From a bacterium (GTDB lineage Bacteria; Vulcanimicrobiota; Xenobia; Xenobiales; JADMJV01): DNA of 64,000 nucleotides. The stretch is from the NCBI GenBank assembly GCA_030149525.1, contig JASBRJ010000352.1:1-64000 (forward strand), read 5' to 3'. Every line of letters starts with the position of its first letter. Within the stretch, counting starts at the first letter, position 1. Positions 8,798 through 16,685 of this stretch are shown here, in pieces. Below the pieces are notes generated by a model. The model ran no database searches, had not been told where the DNA came from, and saw only the letters and a program-made list of their open reading frames with translations. The position numbers and the translations under genes are program-made.

Positions 8798-8827
8798 ACC
8801 GGTCGGCAGGCTAAGCTGCCGACCGGT
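8798..8827 (-). promoter_or_regulatory. Leader hairpin of the ThiF-like gene
   Basis: A perfect 12-bp stem (ACCGGTCGGCAG with its complement, 6-base loop) sits about 15 bases upstream of the AAAGGAGG site of the ThiF-like gene. No T run follows, so it is not a terminator. It could be an mRNA stabiliser, a processing site or a protein-binding hairpin. Confidence 0.6.
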
Positions 8828-8893
8828 GGGGTTGTTGTTCGGGCATTGAACAGAGCGCGCGACGGGTTGCGCACTCATGGGGTGAGTCGACCT

Positions 8894-8962
8894 GGGTCTA
8901 CTGCCTTTGCCCGGATGACCTGTTGTCATGCGGGCTCAACGGGTCCTGACGGACGACCCGTT
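8894..8962 (-). ncRNA. Candidate permuted tRNA-like element downstream of the 273-aa gene
   Basis: In minus-strand order there are an 8-bp hairpin with 9-base loop (8938-8962, overlapping the stop codon), a capped 5-bp hairpin (8915-8929), two bases, and a GGG/CCC arm whose 13-base loop contains GGCAGTAGA, like a D-loop (8894-8912). This is the T-arm, capped acceptor, D-arm order seen clearly at 12192-12244. The arms are less canonical here, so the call is tentative. Confidence 0.35.
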
Positions 8963-9780
8963 AAAATCGCTGTTCTACGACCCCCACCAGCGATTGCAGG
9001 TCGAACTTTGTGTCTTCGCCATCCAGGCAGATCCCCGCCGAGAGAACCGTGAGGTCTCTCTTTTGAATGGCCGAGTGATGTCGTTCGCCTTGAGAGGTGA
9101 CCCACTGGGTGTTCCAGTAGTCACCGTGATCGACGAAACTCTCCAGTCGGCCGCCTCCCAGTTCGAGGGCTCGTCGGAGACGATCCTCGCTGCAGCGGAC
9201 GCGCATACCCTCGGACTTTTCGAAGATCAGTCGGTAGACTGCTCTCAATTCCGGAGTCAACCCGTTGATTCGAAGCGCGTCAGGAGCGACAAAGGCCTTC
9301 AACGCTTGAGCCAAACGGCTGGGAATCTTCGGGTCGCTTCGACGGTCCACACGGTCGAACCAGAAGTTGCACCCGTCGAATCGAGCGATCACAGGCTCAA
9401 AAGCTCGGCCCAGAGTCACCAGGTGAACCACGACAGGCTTCACTACGCCGAATCGTTGTTGGAAGTCTCCCGCATTCACCGGATAAGCCGCCCAGCTTTG
9501 ACCTCTTAGAGGTCGAACCAGATACAGGCGTACGGTATTGAGTTGTTCTAGATATTTGCTCACCTGGACCGGGCTCGCTTGTTCCACGAGCCGAGCTGTG
9601 TTTTTAGCGTCGGCCTGAAAGATACCCCAGCCCTCAAAGTCTTGAGGAGTGGGTTGATAGGTCTTGATCAGGCCCTCGAATTTCACTCGAACTTGACCCC
9701 CTTTGATTCGAGGAGCCAGAAATCGGGTTTGGACAAAATTTTGTTCGGCTTGAGCCAGCTTTTCAATCAGCTTTCGCATG
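8961..9780 (-). CDS. Unknown protein of the Ro/ThiF cassette
   Basis: The start is ATG 9780, preceded by GAAAGGAGG; the upstream extension is rejected. The 272-273 residue soluble protein belongs to no family I can name. It has an N-terminal basic helix, a strand-rich middle (GGQVRVKFEGLIKTY, FEGWGIFQ, VRLYLVRPLRGQSWAAYPVN, VVVHLVTLG) and a helical C-terminal half (PDALRINGLTPELRAVYRLI). No membrane segment or metal-binding cluster is seen. Only three cysteines are present, none in an evident E2-like context, though an E2-like role cannot be excluded. It sits between TROVE and ThiF genes with the same strong Shine-Dalgarno and leader-hairpin design, so it is very likely a working part of the same system. 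Confidence 0.75.
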
Positions 9781-9836
9781 GGGCTCCTCCTTTCATGAGA
9801 AGTCACAGTTGTTGGAAATCCCCAGCGATTGGTGAA

Positions 9837-9877
9837 GTTGGCGAATGGCAACTTGGCACAGGTTGCCACCCGCCAAC
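9837..9877 (-). promoter_or_regulatory. 16-bp leader hairpin of the 273-aa gene
   Basis: On the minus strand this is an unbroken 16-bp stem with two adjacent G-U pairs and a 9-base loop (CTGTGCCAA). On the plus strand the same two positions are A-C mismatches, so the structure is made for minus-strand RNA. It lies about 45 bases upstream of the strong ribosome-binding site. Smaller hairpins (TTCCCC/GGGGAA and TATGAA/TTCATA) lie between it and the TROVE stop at 10016. Confidence 0.65.
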
Positions 9878-10015
9878 AAGCCGCGTATCTGACCCCCGCC
9901 CGCACGGGAAACCAGCATCTACTCGGGAGCCGTCACAACCCCTGCAAGCGACGGAGTTATGAAGGTCTTCATACATGAGGTTCCCCAGCGGGGGAAGAAT
10001 ACCGGCCGCATCTTG

Positions 10016-11488
<1,473 letters not shown>

Positions 11489-11506
11489 TCAAACTTTTAT
11501 GGGGTT

Positions 11507-11542
11507 GGCGGGAAGGACTCTTCTTGATGAGTCCTTCCCGCC
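11507..11542 (-). promoter_or_regulatory. 14-bp leader hairpin of the TROVE gene
   Basis: A perfect 14-bp stem (GGCGGGAAGGACTC with its complement) and 8-base loop lie 30 bases upstream of the TROVE ribosome-binding site. A related string, GGCGGGATACTCATCAAGAA, occurs without the full stem in the leader of the 95-aa gene (near 13035-13057), suggesting a shared leader element. Confidence 0.6.
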
Positions 11543-11560
11543 ACACTACAGGGCTAACAA

Positions 11561-11689
11561 TTGTCTCGTGCAAGTCGCTAAAGCTGTTGGGATGTACCCG
11601 GGAATCGAACCCGGCACCGCTTTCTCCTAAGGAAAGTGCTCTACCTAATGAGCTAGTATGTAAGCTTGAGGCATCGGGGCACGAGACAA
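11561..11689 (-). ncRNA. tRNA-like RNA within an 11-bp closing stem (candidate Y RNA)
   Basis: The ends pair as TTGTCTCGTGC (11679-11689) with GCACGAGACAA (11561-11571), 11 bp without error. Inside, in tRNA order on the minus strand, are a D-arm (GCTC/GAGC, 8-base loop with GG; 11638-11653), an anticodon arm (CTTTC/GAAAG, loop CTTAGGA, anticodon UAG; 11620-11636), a 5-base variable loop, and a T-arm (CCGGG/CCCGG, loop TTCGATT; 11598-11614). The acceptor stem does not pair properly (about 4 of 7). Anticodon UAG would mean leucine, yet there is no long variable arm. A working tRNA is therefore unlikely. A tRNA-like module on a long closing stem, beside a Ro gene, fits a Y-type RNA. Confidence 0.7.
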
Positions 11690-11728
11690 AACTCGAAAAA
11701 TGGCCGCTCCATGATGCGCGTAAGTTCG

Positions 11729-11809
11729 AGAAGCAGGATAGGACCAGATAGTAACTCTGGGCTTGGTTAACAGCCAAGTACTCGTTTCAGGAGTAGTGTG
11801 TATGCTTCT
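11729..11809 (-). ncRNA. Degenerate tRNA-like cloverleaf
   Basis: Minus-strand order: a 7-bp closing stem (AGAAGCA with TGCTTCT), a D-like arm (ACTC/GAGT, 7-base loop), an anticodon-like arm (CTTGG/CCAAG, loop CTGTTAA, Asn-type GUU) and a T-like arm (CCAGA/TCTGG, 7-base loop GTTACTA). All stems pair perfectly and arm spacing is tRNA-like. However, the T-loop is not canonical and 8-base linkers separate the closing stem from the body on both sides. No CCA is encoded. It is probably another tRNA mimic of the cassette, not a charged tRNA. Confidence 0.55.
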
Positions 11810-11912
11810 GCTGTGAGGTCGCGCTCATAGAGCGGGGGAGGATCGGCCTCCCGCAATCTTTATGAAATTGTATGAAGTAGGGGGGATTGGGCCCGAACGG
11901 ACCCTGAGATGG

Positions 11913-12113
11913 TTACCCGTAGACCGCTTCAGGCCTCACTATCACCGCTCCGGACGGTCGACGGTCTACAACGTAATGTTGGAGTTTGCCGTAGTCGACT
12001 TCCAAAAACCGGGACAGTGACCGCAAAAGCTGGTCGTCACTGGGGGTCCTATTGAGACCCAGTGTTTGCTCCTCGAGATCGTAGGAGCGTCCTTCAAATC
12101 GAACGTGTATCAT
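11913..12113 (-). CDS. Small protein, possible beta-grasp (ubiquitin-like) modifier
   Basis: This 66-aa protein has a ribosome-binding site (GGAAAGG, 6 bases before ATG 12113). The predicted order is strand-turn-strand (MIHVRFEGRSYDLEEQTL), one helix (DDQLLRSLSRFLEV), then two strands (LQHYVVDRR, GAVIVRPEAVYG). That is the layout of a minimal beta-grasp fold, and the chain ends in glycine, as do carriers activated by ThiF/E1 enzymes. It contains no cysteine. Located between the tRNA-like RNAs and upstream of TROVE and ThiF genes, it is the best candidate for the E1 substrate. There is no sequence family I can name and no diglycine, so the modifier role is inference. Confidence 0.65.
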   Translation of the reverse strand: MIHVRFEGRSYDLEEQTLGLNRTPSDDQLLRSLSRFLEVDYGKLQHYVVDRRPSGAVIVRPEAVYG

Positions 12114-12130
12114 GTCAACCTTTCCTTTCT

Positions 12131-12146
12131 ATAGAGCCCATGCTCT
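12131..12146 (-). promoter_or_regulatory. Small leader hairpin of the 66-aa gene
   Basis: A 6-bp stem (TAGAGC/GCTCTA, 4-base loop) lies just upstream of the ribosome-binding site. It is the weakest of the leader hairpins in this cassette and close to the 3' end of the Y RNA-like element. Confidence 0.4.
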
Positions 12147-12153
12147 AAAAGAT

Positions 12154-12308
12154 GTCCGCGCAAGTTTGGAAAGCCCGTTTTCACATCTGTCGCGTCTACT
12201 CGTTCCGCCACGACTGGAAACCAGTCGGTGGGACTTGCACCCACACAGCCTCGCGGCTAACAGCTCTCTAAGCTCGTGTGTATTAGCTTTCTCAGTGTGG
12301 TCGCGGAC
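12154..12308 (-). ncRNA. YrlA-like (bacterial Y RNA) circularly permuted tRNA mimic
   Basis: Minus-strand order is T-arm, acceptor, D-arm, the reverse of a tRNA. The T-arm is GTGGG/CCCAC with loop TGCAAGT (12228-12244). It abuts a 7-bp acceptor closed by TTT (CGACTGG-TTT-CCAGTCG, 12211-12227). Then come T8-G9 and a D-arm (GCG/CGC, loop GAACGAGTAGA, 12192-12208) nearly identical to the tRNA-Leu D-arm. CTGT and ACAG flank the unit as the start of an anticodon-like stem. Further out, GAAAGC/GCTTTC and GTCCGCG/CGCGGAC (7 bp, outermost) pair the ends. A capped acceptor, no CCA, and ends leaving through the anticodon-like stem are the known hallmarks of YrlA RNAs that bind Ro proteins. Exact ends are estimated. 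Confidence 0.78.
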
Positions 12309-12373
12309 CACCTGAACTTTGTTTCTCATGGTGATATTGAGTTGTGGGTCGTGGTGAGGTTTTCTGCGGCAAC

Positions 12374-12413
12374 AAAAAACGCTCACCGGGGGTTGTCGTT
12401 CCCTTGGTGAGCG
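12374..12413 (-). terminator. Rho-independent terminator upstream of the YrlA-like RNA
   Basis: On the minus strand an 8-bp stem (CGCTCACC/GGTGAGCG, extended inside by AAGGG/CCCCC) is followed by TTTTTTG. It would end the transcript of the 95-aa gene and so separate it from the Y RNA-like element, which then needs its own promoter between about 12310 and 12370, or read-through. Confidence 0.8.
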
Positions 12414-12449
12414 CTACTCTCTGACGCTGCTCCTGTATTTCGGGCATAA

Positions 12450-12575
12450 TCAGTGGGTAGCGCGACCTCCGGGTTTGGAATCCATGGGGTAGCCTGACAG
12501 CTGTATCGGCTGCACTGTGAGTGCGACCGCGAGCCGGCAAAAACTTCCTTTGATATGTTCGTTGAATAATTTCAT
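12450..12575 (-). CDS. Possible 41-aa peptide in the cassette
   Basis: ATG 12575 with a weak GAAG upstream opens a 41-codon frame with a hydrophobic centre and the end GYPMDSKPGGRATH. It resembles nothing I know. It lies between the 95-aa gene and the terminator, on the same strand. Length and weak initiation signal leave it doubtful. Confidence 0.3.
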   Translation of the reverse strand: MKLFNEHIKGSFCRLAVALTVQPIQLSGYPMDSKPGGRATH

Positions 12576-12720
12576 GGATTCTTCTTTGTTCGAGTGTTGA
12601 TGTTTCACACCCGAGTAATACTCTACGCGTTTCAATGTACGGGGTAAATGAAGATCTGTCAACCCTAAATTGGAGTTTTTTTGTGGACCCTAGGTTGATT
12701 TCCGCAAATAGACCTGTTGC
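12576..12720 (-). other. Intergenic stretch after the 95-aa gene
   Basis: A 7-bp hairpin (CGGGTGT/ACACTCG, 9-base loop) lies near 12590-12613. I see no terminator directly after the 95-aa gene; transcription probably continues to the terminator at 12374. Confidence 0.4.
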
Positions 12721-13008
12721 TCAGGCGCTTAAGGGCAGGTCTTCCCGCACATACTCGATGGTGAATTTGTCGTTGAAACTGTTGCGTCGGAGCACCGCTT
12801 TCACGCGGAAATTGCAGGGTCGGATATCGCTTGTGACGCTGTACATTTCGGAGCAGCCTCGACGCTCGTAGCTCAGCTGAGCCGGGGATGGGTCGCAGGT
12901 GGGTTTCTCGACTTTGGAGGCGTTGACACGGGGAACACATTCCAACAGACGCTTGCCGGCGCGTACCAGGTTTCCAAGGTAGTCGATGAGAGAGTTGGGA
13001 GTTGGCAC
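12721..13008 (-). CDS. 95-aa protein, first gene of the Ro/ThiF cassette
   Basis: The start is GTG 13008, preceded by AAAGGAT. The protein is small and soluble with four cysteines (ECVPRVN, PTCDPSP, RRGCSEM, RPCNFRV), not arranged as a clear zinc knuckle. Its C-terminal third is strand-rich (NFRVKAVLRR, KFTIEYVRE). I do not recognise a family. A divergent promoter region of about 210 bases separates it from the subtilase gene at 13221. Confidence 0.6.
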   Translation of the reverse strand: MPTPNSLIDYLGNLVRAGKRLLECVPRVNASKVEKPTCDPSPAQLSYERRGCSEMYSVTSDIRPCNFRVKAVLRRNSFNDKFTIEYVREDLPLSA

Positions 13009-13220
13009 TTCTTGATCCTTTTCTTTGGGCCAAGATGCTTTCTTGATGAGTATCCCGCCCGTTGTTGTTACTGTAAGTGTGTCGCCTCAAGAGTGGGGTC
13101 CACAACTCGGAGTTTGTAAACAAGAGGTGAACTATGTTGAGAGAGTACTGACATCGATGAACTTTGACGCGGCTGTGATGGTCGGTTAACGGTGATTCTG
13201 TAAGTTGGAGAAGCAGAATT

Positions 13221-14600
13221 ATGAGAACTCACTGGAACAGACAATCGCCTCCACAGCTTCCTAAGCCCTTAGTGCTCAGCCGAGAGCAGGTGTTGTCCAA
13301 GCCCGATTTCCGCGAGGCAAAGCATACGAGTAAAGAGCGATTCAGCTGGGGCAGGACTGCCTTAGGTGCATTGTCGTTGGTGGGTGTGAGCAGCGGTATT
13401 CTGGCTGGGTCCGTGTCCGAGGCGGTCAATGTCGACCTCCCCGCGCAAACCTCAGACTCCGGTGTCGACCTCAATCATCAGAAGGAGTGCTCTCTCGTAC
13501 TGGTGGATTACTTTGAGTCCTCCAACTCAGATGATCCGGTGCCTCACGGTGACAAAGTTCAGGGAACAGCGGAGCTTCTAGGAGTCACCCGCGAGATATC
13601 AAGAGTGCAGGTGGAAGGAAGCTTTGATACTGCGCTTCATGGTTTGCGTCAGGATATGTTGAGGAGTTTGGACGCCGAGGGCCTGAGTCCCGACGACCGG
13701 CTTGGCGCTCTTAAGAGCTTCGCCGAAGATGGGGCTGTTTCGTTCGTAAGGGCGAAGAGTCACCATCTCGACAACCTCCGCGGATGGAGTCGGTCTGCTG
13801 TGAACTTCTCATTGGCCTACGACAAGGCTAAGCTGGTCGAAGACATTTTCGAGGAACTTCAACCGGCCTGGTCCGGTCGCGAAAAAGACGAGGAGAGGGT
13901 CGAGAGGGCACGTTTGCGGCTTGAGGCCGTGTCCTCTGCTCTGGGCCAGAGTTTGGAAGAACTCCTCAGTGAGAGTTCCGACGTTCACGGACCTGCCAGA
14001 CAACGTCTGCAGCAATCGCTCATCGATCTGGTGAGCTCAAGCATTGACCAGAGCCCTGAATTAGCTGAAGCGAGGTCCGATTGGAAGAGGGCGGTCGCAG
14101 ATTTTGAGGCGAGTCACAATTCGGTGGTCATCGCCGCCGGCAATTCCGCTCACGTAGCAAAGAATCTGAAGAGAGACAACGGTGGGCACGCTCTCGCTCT
14201 CCCCGATGATTTCGAGACCAGTTTACTTGAGATTGACGAGGTGACAAGCGTTGGAGCCGTGGAGCACCGGATCGCCTCCAACTACGATGGAAATATCGAG
14301 ATTCCGGCAGTTTACGGCAGCAAGGCCCAGGGGGTCGATATCTACGCCTTCGGAGGTTTCACTTCCGCCGACGGTCGTGACGCCGAAGGAACATCTTTTG
14401 CTGCGCCAAGAGTATCAACAACTATGACTGCTGTTCACTGCACTCATCCGGAAATGACAAGCCTTCAGGTTCAAGACTACATTATCAATGAGTTCGGACG
14501 TGGTATGGAGCCCGTTTCCCAGGTCGGTGAAACTGTTCTCGATCTTCAGTCGGCAGAGGCGTTTGTGCGGTTGACCTCTCCCGATTCGGTGGGGCCCTGA
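13221..14600 (+). CDS. Subtilisin-like (S8) serine peptidase with helical insertion
   Basis: This 459-aa protein starts at ATG with GGAG 10 bases upstream. One N-terminal membrane or signal segment (about 46-63) is preceded by a long basic region. The catalytic set can be placed: Asp96 (LVLVDYF), His109 (PHGDKV), oxyanion Asn308 (IAAGNSA) and Ser392 (GTSFAAPR). Asp and His are only 13 residues apart, against about 30 in typical subtilases. About 160 mostly helical, charged residues separate the His region from the AAGN motif. This looks like a specialised intracellular or membrane-tethered subtilase. It overlaps the next, convergent gene by 55 bases. Confidence 0.82.
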   Translation: MRTHWNRQSPPQLPKPLVLSREQVLSKPDFREAKHTSKERFSWGRTALGALSLVGVSSGILAGSVSEAVNVDLPAQTSDSGVDLNHQKECSLVLVDYFESSNSDDPVPHGDKVQGTAELLGVTREISRVQVEGSFDTALHGLRQDMLRSLDAEGLSPDDRLGALKSFAEDGAVSFVRAKSHHLDNLRGWSRSAVNFSLAYDKAKLVEDIFEELQPAWSGREKDEERVERARLRLEAVSSALGQSLEELLSESSDVHGPARQRLQQSLIDLVSSSIDQSPELAEARSDWKRAVADFEASHNSVVIAAGNSAHVAKNLKRDNGGHALALPDDFETSLLEIDEVTSVGAVEHRIASNYDGNIEIPAVYGSKAQGVDIYAFGGFTSADGRDAEGTSFAAPRVSTTMTAVHCTHPEMTSLQVQDYIINEFGRGMEPVSQVGETVLDLQSAEAFVRLTSPDSVGP

Positions 14601-15370
14601 GGAAGAGTCATCTCCGCGATCCCCTTTTTCTTTTTGAAGACTTTGTCGATGAGTCCGTCGACTTTCGTTCGAAATCCCTCATGATTCATATAAGCCATCT
14701 GGCCAAGGCCCGCAACAGCCGAGACGCCCAGGGCAGGACCAACCAGGAAGCCGTTCCTGAGCATGGAGCTCGCCACCGCACCGCTGGAGTCGAGGATCGT
14801 TTTGACTTTTTGGGTTCGGCTGTATTCTTTGGGCTTTGTCAACACCAAGGCGGTTCGCGCCATATTGGCAGCCACGCTCAGCCCCATGGCCGCACCATTG
14901 AAGTCCATCATAGTGGCCACATGGGAGGTTGAGCCGACCAGGTCGGCCGCGCCCATCATGACGAGGTATTTGTTCTCTGTTTTGATTCCGGCATAAACTT
15001 CAAGGCCGCCCACAGCAGCTCCGCTCAGGGCCGAGACGGCAAGTCCGCTGTTGTAGATTTTTCCACCGATACCGTTGGGGTTGTAGGCTCGGTGTACAAT
15101 CGTGCCCACGGAGTCGCCTACGCCTCCCCAGTCACCCTGAAAGAGTGCAGAGGCCCCGTCGCCTAGGGTGGTCAGGTTGAGCATCGGTTGGCTGAGAAAC
15201 CCCACTGTGACACCCAACGGCTCCACCAGACCTACCAAAGTCGAGCGAGACTTGATGATATCGATCACATCGCTTGCGGACTTCTTCTCCTTCTTTGTCG
15301 CCGAAGGAGCCTTACCGGCCAAAGGCGGCTTGGGGCGTGGGCGCGTCTGGGCGCTGGAGGCTATTTCCAT
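14546..15370 (-). CDS. Unknown glycine/alanine-rich protein
   Basis: The 274 residues begin with a Pro/Lys-rich tail (about 1-30), then long small-residue stretches of modest hydrophobicity (VGFLSQPMLNL, GLAVSALSGAAVGGLEVYAG, GPALGVSAVAGLGQMAYM) and end with a charged tail. No lipobox, signal peptide or catalytic motif is seen. The glycine-zipper-like segments could insert in or lie on a membrane; the 1079-aa C11-like protein at 20774-24013 has a similar C-terminal half. Its 3' end runs 55 bases into the convergent subtilase gene, so each constrains the other's C-terminus. Confidence 0.6.
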   Translation of the reverse strand: MEIASSAQTRPRPKPPLAGKAPSATKKEKKSASDVIDIIKSRSTLVGLVEPLGVTVGFLSQPMLNLTTLGDGASALFQGDWGGVGDSVGTIVHRAYNPNGIGGKIYNSGLAVSALSGAAVGGLEVYAGIKTENKYLVMMGAADLVGSTSHVATMMDFNGAAMGLSVAANMARTALVLTKPKEYSRTQKVKTILDSSGAVASSMLRNGFLVGPALGVSAVAGLGQMAYMNHEGFRTKVDGLIDKVFKKKKGIAEMTLPQGPTESGEVNRTNASAD

Positions 15371-15548
15371 AAGACCATTATGCCGCGAAATTATGACCAG
15401 GCTGTTGCCGGAAAGTCTCCACTTTGCGAGTCGGAGGATTTGACCAAAATGCGGGTGGGACGAGAGTGAGGAAGCCCGTAACCATGGGATTCTAACAGGT
15501 TTACAGAGATGGGATTTAGAACCGGAACGGCGAATTGGAGGTACAGTT

Positions 15549-16022
15549 CTATTCCACCTGGGTGGCTGTTCCCATCAGCTTTTGAAACCGCTTCCACATG
15601 TCGGCTCTCCATCGCACGATCATGCCGAAGGCAAGCAGATAAAAAAGCGAAGCCGTTTGCAAAAGAGAGACGTATTGGGAAATATAGCTCCTCATCCCCC
15701 AACGAACAGCGACCAGACCAAGGATGACCCAGAGGAAAGCTTTGCTTCTTTTAAGGAAGATCTGGTCGTTCTGGATTTTGAGTTCAGATGTCTTAATCAG
15801 GGGAACCGAGAAGAGCAGAAATCCGGTGAGAAACGCTCCCAGGGCCCAGGTGACAGGCATGCGAAACGGTGGATAGAGAAACATCAGGTTGCCGGTGCTC
15901 ATAGCCAGTGGCGGAATCAGAATCTTCTTCGAAGATAGAGGGCGCGTGGTTTCCTGAATTCTCCAAACCACGACGGCGGCGGCACCGAAGGCCGGGATGA
16001 ACATATGAGCGGGTGTTGGCAT
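15549..16022 (-). CDS. ccdC: CcdC-family membrane protein
   Basis: This 157-aa protein has four to five membrane segments and the conserved core of the CcdC/DUF1453 family: TTRPLSSKKILIPPLAMSTG, then a PLI segment, FLKRSKAFLWVILGL, RSYISQY, and QTASLFYLLAFGMIVRWR near the end. The Bacillus relative is encoded near ccdA and is linked to cytochrome c maturation, though it is not essential for it and its exact role is unknown. No other cytochrome c assembly gene is nearby. Confidence 0.8.
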   Translation of the reverse strand: MPTPAHMFIPAFGAAAVVVWRIQETTRPLSSKKILIPPLAMSTGNLMFLYPPFRMPVTWALGAFLTGFLLFSVPLIKTSELKIQNDQIFLKRSKAFLWVILGLVAVRWGMRSYISQYVSLLQTASLFYLLAFGMIVRWRADMWKRFQKLMGTATQVE

Positions 16023-16138
16023 TGGTCTCTCGACAAGATACTTTCAAGGTCGCCTGGTCTCAATGACCTGGATCATCCGGCCATCCATTAGGATACCTGC
16101 TTGCGGTACTATCTTGCCTTAATCCTTACTGGAGCCGA

Positions 16139-16507
16139 TTGTATGCTAAAACTATGGACCAGATCAACAAAAGAGAACACACCAGATATCCCCTTAAGCT
16201 GGAGGTGGACATTTTTGGTCATCGACAGATTTTTTCTGCCACAACCGAGGATATCTCCGCATCCGGCATACGCTTCAAGACGCGACGCGAACTAAACGCG
16301 GGCCAAGACTACTCCATTGCTCTGCGATCACAATTGGCCGGCCTGCCTATCATGCAAGGCAGGGTGGTTCGTTCCGAGGCCGACGCGCTGAACAGTCCGA
16401 AGACTGTGGCCATCCGGTTTCTGGAGCCAAATCGGAGCATTTCGGACATTGCAAAGTTGGAGCTGCGACTCCAGCAAGGACAAAAAAAGTCAGACCCCAT
16501 TCTGTAA
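16139..16507 (+). CDS. PilZ domain protein (c-di-GMP receptor)
   Basis: This 122-aa protein is essentially a single PilZ domain. The c-di-GMP-binding RxxxR motif (REHTR, near residue 12) and the DxSxxG motif (DISASG, about 40) are both intact, so nucleotide binding is likely. Partner and output cannot be told; many stand-alone PilZ proteins control pili, flagella or exopolysaccharide. GGAG lies 4 bases before the TTG at 16139, supporting that start; the ATG at 16154 lacks a site. The terminator at 16652-16685 follows. Confidence 0.85.
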   Translation: MYAKTMDQINKREHTRYPLKLEVDIFGHRQIFSATTEDISASGIRFKTRRELNAGQDYSIALRSQLAGLPIMQGRVVRSEADALNSPKTVAIRFLEPNRSISDIAKLELRLQQGQKKSDPIL

Positions 16508-16651
16508 CCTTGATTCAATAAAAAGTACACAAATCGACGGCGAGCTCAAAGCGGTGCCACTGAGGCTGCTTAGATAATGACAGTATCCCCGATGTGGGGG
16601 CCGAATCGATAATACCTCACGGCCTCGAAGACCGTGGGTTGAATGCTAGCC

Positions 16652-16685
16652 CGGTCGCTGAATCTTCAGTGGCCGTTTTTCTTTC
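16652..16685 (+). terminator. Rho-independent terminator between convergent genes
   Basis: A 10-bp stem (CGGTCGCTGA with TCAGTGGCCG, two G-U pairs, 4-base loop) is followed by TTTTTCTTT. It serves the PilZ gene and abuts the stop of the convergent metallopeptidase gene. Confidence 0.75.

Noticed and set aside
11590-11665. Ordinary tRNA-Leu(UAG) gene
   Set aside because: The acceptor stem does not pair, the long variable arm of bacterial tRNA-Leu is missing, and the element lies within a longer closing stem inside a Ro cassette.
12292-12540. 82-codon minus-strand frame across the terminator and Y RNA-like stem
   Set aside because: It runs through a strong terminator and a structured RNA, has no ribosome-binding site and low-complexity sequence.
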